This document shows, one piece after another, positions 1-8,795 of a stretch of 64,000 bases of DNA; positions within the stretch are counted from its first letter, which is position 1; each line of letters opens with the position of its first letter. Made by a program: the position numbers and the translations under genes. A model generated the notes under the pieces. That model saw nothing but the letters and a program-made list of their open reading frames with translations. It had not been told where the DNA came from and ran no database searches. This DNA comes from Alsobacter metallidurans (GTDB taxonomy: Bacteria > Pseudomonadota > Alphaproteobacteria > Rhizobiales > Beijerinckiaceae), in contig NZ_BMES01000001.1 in NCBI RefSeq assembly GCF_014636935.1, forward strand, positions 1,555,782 through 1,619,781, in the 5' to 3' direction.

Positions 1-1
1 C

Positions 2-220
2 GTGGTGGCGCACCCGGCCATGATCGCGAGCTATTCGCGCTCCCCTCGGTGGCGGATGCAGACCAGCGGCATCCGAACCACGGGCGGCAAGCGCGGCATC
101 GCCTCGATGAAGAAGCACCAGGCGCAATTCAGCGCCCAGCGCAACTCGGTCACCTTCGCCTACACGGCCCCGGCCGGCTCAGAGAGCAAGCCGCGGCTCA
201 AGAAGGCGCTGGAACTGTGA
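2..220 (+). CDS. Hypothetical protein, C-terminal part, cut by window edge
   Basis: An open frame runs in from the left edge and stops at 218-220. The visible 72 residues are basic and rich in Arg, Lys and Ser, and I recognise no family. Its last 42 bases overlap the end of the convergent minus-strand gene that follows. It could be the tail of an early or middle phage gene or a chance open frame; the coding-like GC pattern is the only support. Confidence 0.35.
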   Translation: MVAHPAMIASYSRSPRWRMQTSGIRTTGGKRGIASMKKHQAQFSAQRNSVTFAYTAPAGSESKPRLKKALEL

Positions 221-535
221 CAGGTCGACCCGCTCCCACGGGATGTCGACGTGGATCAGGAACAGCTTATCCGTCGGCTTCGAGCCCTCGTAGAAGTCGA
301 GCATCTCGGGGTGGGCGCTGAACGGCGGCGCCTCCGTTTTCGTCACGGTGGCGGGCAGCTGCCCATACCGGCCGTCATAGGTCATCGAGATGCCGATCTC
401 GCGCCCGACGCGCCAGATGCTCTCGCACCAGCGAGGCCCATAGCGGCGGTACTCGATCGTCTTCTCGCCTCGCAAAAACTCGAGGAAGTACGGCTTCCTC
501 ACAACCAACAACAGCGGCACTCGGTGTCCTTCCAA
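179..535 (-). CDS. ASCH-domain-like small protein
   Basis: This 118-residue reverse-strand protein has an N-terminal stretch around residues 6-28 (VVRKPYFLEFLRGEKTIEYR) resembling the conserved GxKxxExR signature of ASCH/PUA-like folds, which bind RNA or modified nucleotides. The start is TTG at 535, or more likely GTG at 520. It is divergent from the CoA-transferase-like gene, 11 bases away, and opposes all neighbouring packaging genes, so it behaves like an independently acquired cargo gene. The molecular function is inferred from the motif only. Confidence 0.6.
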   Translation of the reverse strand: MEGHRVPLLLVVRKPYFLEFLRGEKTIEYRRYGPRWCESIWRVGREIGISMTYDGRYGQLPATVTKTEAPPFSAHPEMLDFYEGSKPTDKLFLIHVDIPWERVDLSQFQRLLEPRLAL

Positions 536-546
536 TTGGGTGGCAA

Positions 547-1248
547 ATGCGGATTCTCGAACTCGGCTCCTACATCGTCCCCGCCTATGCGGGCATGGTC
601 CTGGCCGAGCAGGGCCACGCGGTGGAGAAGTGGACGAACGGGCGCGACCCCATCCTCGGCCTCGATCGCGGCGAGGAGCTGTGGGCCTGGATCAATCACG
701 GCAAGCGCCTCGTGCGCCGCGACCTCGCCGACGTGGCAGGGGCGCTCGCCAGCGGCGAGTACGACGCCGTTATCGACAATGTCCGCCCCTCGACCTGGAA
801 GCGCCTGGGCGTCGAGCCTGCCGTGCTGGCGCTGCTCCACGACGTGCGCTGGATCAGCATGGAAGGCGAGACGGGTGGCGACACCGGCGAAGTGAGCTTC
901 GACGTCTTCTGCCAAGCCCGCGTCACCATGGAATTTGCCGGCTGGATCCCGTTCTACATCGGCGACACGGGCGGCGGGCTCTGGGTGGCGTTCAAGCTGC
1001 TCGCCGCGCCTGGCCCGGGCCACTACATGCTCGGCCACGCCTCCTGCCTGCAAAAGCTGGTGGAAGGCGAGCTCGTGGTCGACACCGACCGCACCCGCAC
1101 GGGCACGCCGTGGGATCGCGAGCCCTACGGGGCCGACGAGAACGGCGCGCTCGTCTCGTTCAAGGGCGCGGAATACCGCGAACCCATCCGAGATCGTGCG
1201 TGGAAAATCAAGCATCTTCGCCATCGCAATGGGCGTATCGTCATCTAA
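547..1248 (+). CDS. Compact CaiB/BaiF (class III) CoA-transferase-like protein
   Basis: Class III CoA-transferases move CoA between carboxylic acids through an aspartyl-CoA thioester. Several family signatures are visible. There is a Rossmann-like start (RILELGSYIVPAYAGMVLAE), an HGKRLVRRDL block near residues 51-60, a DNVRPSTWKRLG block at 78-88, and an IGDTGGG segment whose Asp140 aligns with the catalytic Asp of formyl-CoA transferase. At 233 residues it is little more than half the usual ~400, lacking the second half of the interlocked-dimer fold. It sits directly upstream of the terminase genes, which is odd for a metabolic enzyme. Family membership is fairly clear; activity and substrate are unknown. 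Confidence 0.72.
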   Translation: MRILELGSYIVPAYAGMVLAEQGHAVEKWTNGRDPILGLDRGEELWAWINHGKRLVRRDLADVAGALASGEYDAVIDNVRPSTWKRLGVEPAVLALLHDVRWISMEGETGGDTGEVSFDVFCQARVTMEFAGWIPFYIGDTGGGLWVAFKLLAAPGPGHYMLGHASCLQKLVEGELVVDTDRTRTGTPWDREPYGADENGALVSFKGAEYREPIRDRAWKIKHLRHRNGRIVI

Positions 1249-1324
1249 TGATGACGCCGAACTTCACTATAGCACATCCGCAACGGGGCTATAGATCGCC
1301 AATCGAATAAAGTTGGACAAGTCC

Positions 1325-1759
1325 ATGTCAGGCCACCCTGAGCGTTTTACATTCGAGCAGGTCGCGGACGCCTTGCGTCGCGCTGCTGGCATCCAGGCGG
1401 GCGCTGCGAAGTTGCTTGGCTGCAACCGTTCGGTGGTGGCGGGTTACATGGTCCGCTATCCGGAGCTGCGCGAGCAGGCCGAGGAGCTGGTGGAGGAGAC
1501 CCTCGATGTTGCCGAGCTGGGCCTCGTCAAGAAGCTGCGGGACGGCAACCTCACCGCGCTGATCTTCTACCTCAAGACCAAGGGCAAGCACCGGGGCTAC
1601 GTCGAGCGGCGCGAGACCACGGGCGCGGTCGACGCGCCTCCGGTCCAGGTGTCCCAGGTTCCGTTTGATCCCCAGCTGTTCGCGCGCATGACGCCGGAAG
1701 CGCAAGCCGTGATGGAGGCAGAGTTTGAACGCCTCCTTGCCGCCGAAGAAGACGCCTGA
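1325..1759 (+). CDS. Terminase small subunit (putative DNA-recognition subunit)
   Basis: A 144-residue protein whose N-terminal half reads as a helix-turn-helix: residues about 10-45 with AAGIQAGAAKLLGCNRSVVA, typical of a DNA-binding small terminase. The C-terminal half is acidic and helical, fitting an oligomerisation region. ATG at 1325 is preferred; TTG at 1313 would add four residues. The stop overlaps the start of the large terminase by 35 bases, a normal translational coupling in packaging modules. Function is assigned from the HTH and this position. Confidence 0.7.
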   Translation: MSGHPERFTFEQVADALRRAAGIQAGAAKLLGCNRSVVAGYMVRYPELREQAEELVEETLDVAELGLVKKLRDGNLTALIFYLKTKGKHRGYVERRETTGAVDAPPVQVSQVPFDPQLFARMTPEAQAVMEAEFERLLAAEEDA

Positions 1760-3272
1760 GCTACGATCGGCTCTCGACATCATGCGGCGCATCCGCGCCG
1801 AGCAGCATCTGCCCGAATTTATTAAGCAGGGCTGGCGGCATGTGGAGCCGAACGCCTACGGCTCCAACTGGCACACCGACGCCATCTCGGACCACCTGAC
1901 CGGCATCGTAGACCGGCAGATCAAGCGCCTTATCATCAACATCCCGCCGCGCCACATGAAGACGCTCCAGACGGGCGTCTTCATGCCCGCGTGGGTGTGG
2001 GCGCAAGATCCCGATCCGACGGGCAGCGGCCACGGCAAGCCGATCAGGCCGGGCACCTGGCGCGGGCCGGGCGTCAAGTTCATCTTTTCGAGCTACGAGC
2101 ACGGGCTGGCAATCGAGAGCAACGTCAAGGCCCGCCGCCTCATGGACAGCGACTGGTATCGCGACAACTGGGGCGAGCGCGTCAACTTCGCCAAGGATCA
2201 GAACACCAAGATCTACTACGAGAACACCCGCAACGGGGCGCGCTTCGCCACCTCATCGTCGGGCGTGCTGACCGGCAAGGGCGCGGACATCTTCGTCATT
2301 GACGACCCGCACAACGTCCAGCAGGCCGAAAGCGAGACCGTCCGCGAGGGCGTGCTCAAGTGGTGGCAGGAAAGCGTGCCCACCCGCCTCAACGATCCCG
2401 AGGCGGGCGCCTTCATCATCGTGATGCAGCGGGTGCACGAGGGCGACCTCACCGGCCACATCCTGGCCAAAGAGACCGGCTGGACGCATCTGTGCCTGCC
2501 CGCCTACTACGAGCCGAAGCACCCGACGCCGATCGCCAACCCGGTGCGCAAGCTCTACGGGCCGCAAGCCGGGCAGCTGTGGGAGGATCCCCGCACGCAG
2601 GAGGGCGAGCCGCTCTGGAAGGCGCGCTTCACCAAGCAGACGCTGGACGAGTGGTCCTCGCGCATGGGCTCGTATGCGACGGCGGGCCAGCTGCAGCAGC
2701 GCCCGGCGCCCCGCGAAGGCGGCTTCTTCAAGCGGCATTGGTTCTCGATCGTCAACGCGCTGCCTGCGGGCTGCGAATTCGTCAGGCGCTGGGATCTGGC
2801 CGCCACCGAGGCCGGGCAGGGCTCCGACCCTGACTGGACGGTGGGCGTGCTCATGGCGCGCGACACCTTCGGCTTTGTCTACGTCGCGGACGTCACCCGG
2901 CTGCGCGGCACGCCGCACGACGTGGAGCGCCTGATCAAGAACACCGCAGAGCAGGACGGCACCAAGGTCCGCATCCGGCTGCCGCAGGATCCTGGCTCGG
3001 CGGGCAAGGCCTATGCGCAGTCGCTGGTGCGGATGCTGTCGGGCTTCGATGTCAAGGCGGAACCCGAGACCGGCGACAAGGCGACCCGCGCCAACCCGTT
3101 CGCGGCGCAGGCCGAGGCCGGCAACGTCACGCTGGTGAAGGCGGGCTGGAATGAGGCCTACCTCGACGAACTGACAACCTTCCCGATGGGGCGGCACGAC
3201 GACCAGGTGGACGCTTCCTCGGGGGCGTTCAACGCGCTCGCCGGTCCCTCCAAGCAATTCCTTTTCGGCTGA
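1725..3272 (+). CDS. Terminase large subunit (packaging ATPase-nuclease)
   Basis: This is the motor that translocates phage DNA into the prohead and cuts it at the portal. A Walker-A-like IPPRHMKT lies at residues 73-80 and a Walker B, IFVIDDP, near residue 190. The C-terminal RNase H-fold nuclease carries the metal-binding acids in RRWDLAAT (~345), QDPGSAGK (~425) and GRHDDQVDAS (~490). The 515 residues match the usual length, so the protein appears complete. It is followed 14 bases later by the portal gene. The assignment is secure; the terminase subclass (headful or cos) cannot be told from sequence alone. Confidence 0.93.
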   Translation: MNASLPPKKTPELRSALDIMRRIRAEQHLPEFIKQGWRHVEPNAYGSNWHTDAISDHLTGIVDRQIKRLIINIPPRHMKTLQTGVFMPAWVWAQDPDPTGSGHGKPIRPGTWRGPGVKFIFSSYEHGLAIESNVKARRLMDSDWYRDNWGERVNFAKDQNTKIYYENTRNGARFATSSSGVLTGKGADIFVIDDPHNVQQAESETVREGVLKWWQESVPTRLNDPEAGAFIIVMQRVHEGDLTGHILAKETGWTHLCLPAYYEPKHPTPIANPVRKLYGPQAGQLWEDPRTQEGEPLWKARFTKQTLDEWSSRMGSYATAGQLQQRPAPREGGFFKRHWFSIVNALPAGCEFVRRWDLAATEAGQGSDPDWTVGVLMARDTFGFVYVADVTRLRGTPHDVERLIKNTAEQDGTKVRIRLPQDPGSAGKAYAQSLVRMLSGFDVKAEPETGDKATRANPFAAQAEAGNVTLVKAGWNEAYLDELTTFPMGRHDDQVDASSGAFNALAGPSKQFLFG

Positions 3273-3285
3273 CAGGCGACCGTTA

Positions 3286-4599
3286 ATGGCCCTCATGGAC
3301 TATCTCAAGCGCAAAGGTCCGGGCCGCAGGCGCTCGGAGCCGCAACGCGACACCTTCACCTTCCCCAACACGGTGCAACTGGGCCAGACCGGCGCACGCC
3401 AGCGCGTGATCTACAAGCCGACGCCGCGGAACCTGCGCTTCTTCGGCCAGACCGTTTATGCGCGCCGCGCCATCAACGCGATCAAGAACCCGATTAAGCT
3501 ACTCGACTGGGAGGTCCGGCCCCGCAAGGGGATCGACATCAACCCCGAGCTGCAGCGCCAGATCGACATCGCCACGGCCTGCCTGACCAACCCGAACAAC
3601 GATGACAGCTTCCACACCTTCGTGGAGCAGCTCGTCGAGGACGTCCTGCACGGCGCGGCGGCCTATGAGCAGCAGCTCGGCGGCGATCCGCTGCGGCCGC
3701 TCTGGCTGTGGCCGGTGGACGGGCTCTCGATCCAGATCTTCCCGGGCTGGAACGGCGACATCAACGAGGCGCGCTACCAGCAGACGATCGGCTACGGCAC
3801 GGCCTATGGCGGCGGGCATCAGATCCTGCTGCGCAATAACGAACTGGTCTATCTGCGCCCGAACGCCTCCACGGCCACGCCCTTCGGCGTCGGCGCGCTG
3901 GAGATCGCCTTCAACACCATCTCGCGGACGCTGGGCGTGGGCGAGTTCGCCGGCAACGTGGCGAGCAACGCCCGCCCGAGCGTCGGCCTTGATCTGGGCG
4001 ACGGCGTCAGCGCCGAGGGCCTGCAGGCCTTCCGCAACTACTGGCGCAACGAGATCGAGGGTCAGGGCCAGATGCCCATCATGGGCTTGGCCGGCGAGAA
4101 GGGCAGGGGCGCCAACGTGCTGCGCTTTTATCCGGAGGGCGATAACGCGCTGTTCCTAAAGTATCAGGAGTTCCTGAAGAGCGAGATCGCCACCGCCTTC
4201 GACCTCTCGCCGCAGAACCTTGGCGTGGAGCGCGACGTCAACCGCTCCACCGGCGAGGTTGGCGAGGACCGCGACTGGGACGGGGCGATCAAGCCCATGG
4301 CCCACATGGTCAGCTCCCACATCTCGCGCGAGACAATCCAAGGGCTGCTCGGCTTTTCTCAGCTCGAGTTCGGCTTCCTGGGCATCGACCGCGAGGACGA
4401 GAAGCAGGAGGCTGACGTCTACGCGGTCTACTACGCCTCCAACGCCATCACGCCGAACGAGCAGCGCGAGCGCATGGGCCTGCCGCCGCTCGCGAGCCCC
4501 TACGGCGACATGATCTTGATCGAGGCGAACCAGCAGATCGCCCAGCAAGCCGCAGACGCCGCCGCCGAAACCGCCGCCAAGGAGCTTGCGCGGCCTTAA
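3286..4599 (+). CDS. Phage portal protein (HK97-type)
   Basis: A 437-residue portal, the dodecameric ring through which DNA enters and leaves the head. Recognisable features are the N-terminal YARRAINAIKNPIKLLDWEV block around residues 58-77, a central LWPVDGLSIQIFPG strand near 145, and the late stem/clip helix region containing FDLSPQNLGVERDVNRSTGE near 305. The C-terminus is Ala/Gln-rich. It lies between the large terminase and the capsid-protease module, as expected. Length is normal and no disruption is seen. Confidence 0.88.
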   Translation: MALMDYLKRKGPGRRRSEPQRDTFTFPNTVQLGQTGARQRVIYKPTPRNLRFFGQTVYARRAINAIKNPIKLLDWEVRPRKGIDINPELQRQIDIATACLTNPNNDDSFHTFVEQLVEDVLHGAAAYEQQLGGDPLRPLWLWPVDGLSIQIFPGWNGDINEARYQQTIGYGTAYGGGHQILLRNNELVYLRPNASTATPFGVGALEIAFNTISRTLGVGEFAGNVASNARPSVGLDLGDGVSAEGLQAFRNYWRNEIEGQGQMPIMGLAGEKGRGANVLRFYPEGDNALFLKYQEFLKSEIATAFDLSPQNLGVERDVNRSTGEVGEDRDWDGAIKPMAHMVSSHISRETIQGLLGFSQLEFGFLGIDREDEKQEADVYAVYYASNAITPNEQRERMGLPPLASPYGDMILIEANQQIAQQAADAAAETAAKELARP

Positions 4600-4620
4600 T
4601 TCCTTCCGAAAGGACCAACC

Positions 4621-4932
4621 ATGCCCCTTCCCGTTCAGCGCTTCGATGTCATTGGATCCGCCGACCAGCTCGGCATGCAGGACCGCGTCGCCTTCGCCAT
4701 CAAAAAGGCCGTCGCCAACGCGATCGGCGGCGGCGCCGGCGCTTCGGTCGCCACCGTCGTGACCTTCTCCGAGCCCCTCCCGACCAACTACGCCGTGCTG
4801 GTGACGCCCAACCAGGACGCGACGTTCTGGATCTCGGCCCGCTCCACGGCGGGGTTCACCGTCAACCTCGCGCCGCGCCTCGCCGCCAACACGCTGGCGG
4901 CTGGCTCCTTCGACGTCGCAGTCTTCGGCTGA
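4621..4932 (+). CDS. Small virion protein, possible head decoration protein
   Basis: A 103-residue protein with a short N-terminal helix and a beta-rich second half (VTFSEPLPTNYAVLVTPNQD near residues 50-69, then alternating hydrophobic strands). It has a good ribosome-binding site (aaagga). The position between portal and capsid protease, with small beta-sandwich character, fits a decoration or head-spike protein, but I recognise no named family. Confidence 0.6.
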   Translation: MPLPVQRFDVIGSADQLGMQDRVAFAIKKAVANAIGGGAGASVATVVTFSEPLPTNYAVLVTPNQDATFWISARSTAGFTVNLAPRLAANTLAAGSFDVAVFG

Positions 4933-4942
4933 GGTGGACATC

Positions 4943-5275
4943 ATGGCCGAAGACAACACCCCTGCCGCCGCAGCGGCGAGCGCTGGCTCTCCCACGAACG
5001 CCGACGTGCTTGCTGCGGCGAGCAACGAGCCGGCCGCTGGCGACGGCGCAGAGCCCATCCTGGCGGTCGCCGACGTCGAGCCGGGCATCCACATGCTCGC
5101 GGAGGCCGAGCGCCTCGCCGCCGAGCTGGCGGATGCTGGCGACAGCGCCAATGCCAATGCGGTCGCCACCGTGCTGGCCGCGCTCACCGACGTGCGCCGC
5201 CAGATCCTCGCCCAGCGCGACCTGGCGACGGGTGACGCCCGCGAGTTCCTGGCCTTCGTGGCGAGGATCTTCTGA
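4943..5275 (+). CDS. Hypothetical phage head-module protein
   Basis: About 110 residues, with an Ala-rich low-complexity first third followed by an amphipathic helical region (residues ~55-110). ATG at 4943 follows GTG at 4934, which is also in frame. The stop overlaps the next start (TGATG at 5273-5277), indicating translational coupling. No family is recognised. The coding-like composition and tight packing within the head operon support it being real. Confidence 0.55.
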   Translation: MAEDNTPAAAAASAGSPTNADVLAAASNEPAAGDGAEPILAVADVEPGIHMLAEAERLAAELADAGDSANANAVATVLAALTDVRRQILAQRDLATGDAREFLAFVARIF

Positions 5276-5502
5276 TGGCCAAGGCTCCCAAGGCGAAAGC
5301 CGCTGCGGCCGTCGGTTTGATTGAAGGCCTCCACGGGCTGATCGGCGAGCACTCCGACGAGGCTCGCTATCACGCCGCGGCGGTGCTGCATCAACTGCGG
5401 CAGCGCGCCGAGGAGCTGCGGGCGATCCTGCCGCACATCCCGCGCGACATTCTGTCCGACGACATCGCGGCTCAGGTCGACGCCCTGACCGAAACGCTCT
5501 GA
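5275..5502 (+). CDS. Hypothetical small helical phage protein
   Basis: 75 residues, predicted mostly alpha-helical, with a basic N-terminus (MAKAPKAKAA) and heptad-like Leu/Ala spacing after residue 15. Its start overlaps the preceding stop and it ends 8 bases before the protease-scaffold gene, so it sits inside the head operon. Possible scaffold or assembly accessory; no family is recognised. Confidence 0.5.
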   Translation: MAKAPKAKAAAAVGLIEGLHGLIGEHSDEARYHAAAVLHQLRQRAEELRAILPHIPRDILSDDIAAQVDALTETL

Positions 5503-5510
5503 GGCTTCCC

Positions 5511-6827
5511 ATGGCGCTTACCAAGGAACAGCGGGACAAGCTCCCCGCTGAGGACTTCGCCGTGCCGGGCCGGCGCCTGCTGCCCATTCACGATGCGAAG
5601 CACGTCTCCCTCGCCTGGGGGAGCGTCATCACCGCGTCGGGCCTGAGCGATGAGGAGCGCGCCGCTGCGCGCGCCGCCATCCTGGCCCGCGCCGACCAGT
5701 TCGGCCTCGACACCGCAGCCTGGCGCAAGCTCAAGGATCTGCGGATCGAGGCCATGTCTCTCGCGCTCCCTGAAAGCGACGACCACCCCAACCGCATGCC
5801 TTTCTCGGGCGTGCTGGTGAAGCTGAACGAGGTCTCCGACGCCGCGCCCGGTGGGTCTGGCGGTCGCAAGATCCTCGTCACCAAGGAGGCCGCTGACGCC
5901 GCCTTGGGGTCGCTGCTCGGCATGGGCGTGAACTACACCTGGGGCTATGACGGTCACGACCCGCGCCAGAAGATCGGCCTCATCACCGACGCGACGATCG
6001 AAGGCGACGAGATCCGGATCGCAGGCTTCATCTACGCCGCCGATTTTCCAGAGGTCGCAGACGACATCCGTGGACTGAAAGACGCGCTGGGCTTCTCGTT
6101 TGAAGCCGCCAGCATCTTCGTCGCGGACCCGACGGCTGACCCCCTGACCATCACGGCACTGACCTTCACGGGCGCAGCCATTCTCCGCAAGGACAAGGCC
6201 GCCTACACCTCCACATCTCTGGCCGCCGCTGCGGCCGACGAGGACGACACCATGACTCCCGAAATGAAGGCTGCTCTCGACGCCATCACGGCTTCCGTCG
6301 CTGGCCTCGCCACGCAGGTCGCCGACATCGCCGCCAAGCAGGCCGCCGCCCCGGCCGTGGACCCCAAGATCCAGGCTGCCGCCGAGGCCGCCGCCAAGCT
6401 CGACGAGCAGGCCGCTGCGCTCACGGCCGCTGGCCTGACCGAAGCCGCCGCCGCCATCACGGCCCAGGCCGTCGCGCTGCGCACCGGCAAGCCCGTCGCG
6501 GCTCCGGTCGCCGCCGCCGCCGCACCGGTGGTGGTTGCTCCCGCGCCGGTCGACCTCAAGCCGATCACAGACGCGCTGGCCGCTCTCTCCACCAAGGTCG
6601 CCGACATCTCGGCCGCTGCGGCGAAGACCGCGACCCCGCCTGAGCGCAAAACGCTCGCCCCGGGCATCTCGGCGATCCTGGCCCGCGCCGCGATCACGCT
6701 CCCTGAGGGCGACGCCAAGATGGACCGCGCCACGGTCGACGCCGCTCTGGTCAAGGCCGGCATGGCGCCCGAGCAGCGCCTCACCACCAAGATCGCGCTG
6801 GAGCACGCCGGCCTCCTGCCGCGCTGA
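5511..6827 (+). CDS. Capsid maturation protease fused to scaffold
   Basis: A 438-residue protein with three parts. Residues 1-60 resemble the DUF6582 domain (LTKEQRDKLPAEDFAVPGRR) often found at the front of phage head proteases. Residues ~80-235 look like a prohead protease: VNYTWGYDGHD near 140 supplies a candidate catalytic His, and ALGFSFEAASIFV near 197 is a candidate nucleophile region. From ~240 the chain is Ala-rich and coiled, as in delta-domain scaffolds, ending in a compact tail. It precedes the major capsid gene directly. Protease activity is inferred from domain layout; the catalytic residues are candidates only. Confidence 0.75.
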   Translation: MALTKEQRDKLPAEDFAVPGRRLLPIHDAKHVSLAWGSVITASGLSDEERAAARAAILARADQFGLDTAAWRKLKDLRIEAMSLALPESDDHPNRMPFSGVLVKLNEVSDAAPGGSGGRKILVTKEAADAALGSLLGMGVNYTWGYDGHDPRQKIGLITDATIEGDEIRIAGFIYAADFPEVADDIRGLKDALGFSFEAASIFVADPTADPLTITALTFTGAAILRKDKAAYTSTSLAAAAADEDDTMTPEMKAALDAITASVAGLATQVADIAAKQAAAPAVDPKIQAAAEAAAKLDEQAAALTAAGLTEAAAAITAQAVALRTGKPVAAPVAAAAAPVVVAPAPVDLKPITDALAALSTKVADISAAAAKTATPPERKTLAPGISAILARAAITLPEGDAKMDRATVDAALVKAGMAPEQRLTTKIALEHAGLLPR

Positions 6828-6895
6828 TCCCGGCTTCGCTGGTCGCCGATGGCGGCCGGCTCGCTCCCCCACTCCGTTCTTGAAAGGACGACCTA

Positions 6896-7897
6896 ATGAC
6901 CGGTCAGGTTCAGGCCCAGTTCCAGGGCCTTCAGGCCGCCGCCGACTTCCTCGGCACAGGCGCTATTGAAGTCAACAAATACGAGAGCGAGATCCTCGAC
7001 ATCGTCCGGCGCACCTCCACGGCGTTGAACCGGCTGCCCAAGATCCCCGCGACAGGCCATCCGCATCGCTATTTTGAGCAGACCGCGATCGCAACGGCAG
7101 CATTCACCGATCCTCGCGCCATTGCGCCAACTGCGCAGAATCCAACCCGCGTCGAGCGCTCGGCCATGATCAAGGCCATTACGGCTCAATCCAACCTCTC
7201 TCTGTTCGATGTCGACGTGACGCGCATGCAAGGTCAATTCGCGTATATCGAGAGCCGCGACATCAATGACATCGTCAATGCGGTGGCGGTGCTCCAGGCT
7301 AGCAACATCTGGAATGGCACCGACACTTCGCTGACTACGCCGACCTCGATTCAATATGTCGGTTTGCTCAACCAGATCACGCTTCAATCTACTGTGGCTC
7401 CCGGCGCGTCCATCATCGACGGCATCAAGGCTCAGGTAGCGGCCATGATGGCCAACCAGACCTACGTGGTGCGCCCGACCGCCATCTATCTCAACCCGAT
7501 CCTGGCCGACTACATCGACCGCGAAGCCAAGGCCGGGAATGTGACGATCGGCTCGCTGGAGGTTCAGGCAGGCGTCACAGTCCCGGCAATCCAGACGCAG
7601 GCTGGCCTGCTGCCCCTGATCACCGAGCCCTTCATGCCCACGCTGGCGGCCAATACCGCGGGTTTCGGCTTCTCGGCCCCTGGCGCCGGGATCAAGACCT
7701 ATTTCGCGGTGATCGTCACCGAGAACATGGTCGAGATCCCTTACGTCCACGGCGGCGACGGCAACCCGAACCCGCGCCTGTTCCAGCTCGGCCTTTTAGC
7801 CAATCTGCTGGGCCAGTACGTCGCCATCAACTTCTCGGCCATTGTGGCCAAGGGCCCGTCCTACGCGCACGCCACCGTCGCCGTTCAGCGCCCCTGA
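6896..7897 (+). CDS. Major capsid protein (HK97-fold)
   Basis: 333 residues with a strong ribosome-binding site (gaaagga). The layout fits HK97-fold capsid proteins: an N-terminal arm, a P-domain helix region around residues 170-200 (DGIKAQVAAMMANQ), and an A-domain with strands such as KTYFAVIVTENMVEIPYVHG near 270. It immediately follows the protease-scaffold gene and is followed by a strong hairpin terminator, as highly expressed capsid genes often are. Assigned by position and character rather than a single diagnostic motif. Confidence 0.8.
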   Translation: MTGQVQAQFQGLQAAADFLGTGAIEVNKYESEILDIVRRTSTALNRLPKIPATGHPHRYFEQTAIATAAFTDPRAIAPTAQNPTRVERSAMIKAITAQSNLSLFDVDVTRMQGQFAYIESRDINDIVNAVAVLQASNIWNGTDTSLTTPTSIQYVGLLNQITLQSTVAPGASIIDGIKAQVAAMMANQTYVVRPTAIYLNPILADYIDREAKAGNVTIGSLEVQAGVTVPAIQTQAGLLPLITEPFMPTLAANTAGFGFSAPGAGIKTYFAVIVTENMVEIPYVHGGDGNPNPRLFQLGLLANLLGQYVAINFSAIVAKGPSYAHATVAVQRP

Positions 7898-7925
7898 TCG
7901 CTGAGCTGAACTTCCAATTCTCCAA

Positions 7926-7958
7926 ACGGTCCCGGCTTGATTGCTCGGGGCCGTTTTC
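7926..7958 (+). terminator. Rho-independent-type terminator after the capsid gene
   Basis: A nine-base-pair stem (acggtcccg / cggggccgt, one G-T wobble) spans 7926-7954 and is followed by tttt. It lies 28 bases after the capsid stop, so it would limit read-through from the capsid transcript. Confidence 0.75.
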
Positions 7959-7985
7959 ATTACTCCAGCCCCAAGGCCCGACCGT

Positions 7986-8234
7986 ATGCGCGTCTACCTG
8001 CCCACCGACGGGACCCGTAAACCGGCTCCGTCCCATCTGATGCATCTGTGCCCGGCGGCCCACATGGCGGGCCAGGCGGACCTCCCCGCCCACTGGGTGA
8101 CGGACGCCAACGAGCCGGTGCAATTCACGGTGGATTTCATCGTCGGTGAGGCCGAAGTCGAAGACGAGCTCGGCCGCTACATGGTCGCGCACAAGCTCGC
8201 AAAGCGCACCAAGCTGCTGCTGCCCAGCACCTGA
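7986..8234 (+). CDS. Hypothetical phage protein (82 residues)
   Basis: Starts at ATG 7986, just after the terminator; an upstream in-frame start at 7941 would lie inside the hairpin and is rejected. The protein begins MRVYLPTDGTRKP, is beta-rich and ends in a basic helix. No family is recognised. It lies 16 bases before the next virion gene and probably belongs to the head completion module. Confidence 0.6.
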   Translation: MRVYLPTDGTRKPAPSHLMHLCPAAHMAGQADLPAHWVTDANEPVQFTVDFIVGEAEVEDELGRYMVAHKLAKRTKLLLPST

Positions 8235-8250
8235 TCCCTCGGAGGCTCCC

Positions 8251-8655
8251 GTGCCATTTGTCGACAAGACTCGTTCCACCGACTTCTGGGAGCCGGGAGC
8301 TTTCGGGCCGGTCTGCCAGCTGTACGGCATCCCGACCCTGCCCACCGCGTTCCCGACCACCATCGCGGGCAGCGGGGCCTATGACAGCGGCCTGGTCTGC
8401 GCCGATGGCTTCAAGGCCATGGCGCTGGGGCTGACCGCCGACCAGTCGGGCTCGATGCAGATCACTCGTTATCTCGACCCAAACGGGCTGGTGCTGCAAG
8501 GCGGCCCGGTGTCCATCGCGCTGGTGGGCGGCCAGGCGAAGCTGATCAACATCACCGACGCGCTGCCGTTCGCCTACTACCGGGTGCAGATCACCAATGG
8601 AGCAGGCTCGCTGATGACGATCACCAACGCTTGCCTGCTTCTCAACGCGGCCTGA
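8251..8655 (+). CDS. Hypothetical virion protein upstream of the accessory island
   Basis: 134 residues from GTG 8251, chosen because GGAGG sits six bases upstream; an in-frame ATG at 8146 falls inside the previous gene and gives out-of-frame-looking residues. The chain is beta-rich with an N-terminal VDKTRSTDFWEPG. Its final residues, ACLLLNAA, recur in the same frame at 10775-10795 just before the next structural gene, so the island was inserted at or recombined into this gene's 3' end. Confidence 0.65.
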   Translation: MPFVDKTRSTDFWEPGAFGPVCQLYGIPTLPTAFPTTIAGSGAYDSGLVCADGFKAMALGLTADQSGSMQITRYLDPNGLVLQGGPVSIALVGGQAKLINITDALPFAYYRVQITNGAGSLMTITNACLLLNAA

Positions 8656-8795
8656 GTTTGGCAGGCGTTTATAAGACAATTATCCTAATTATATACCTGA
8701 CAAATCGGAAAACGTCCTACGGTCATTCGCGACAGGCCGGCGCTCAAACCCCTGCTTCGGATGAGGCGGGGGGCTTCCCTGCGCCCACACCGAAA

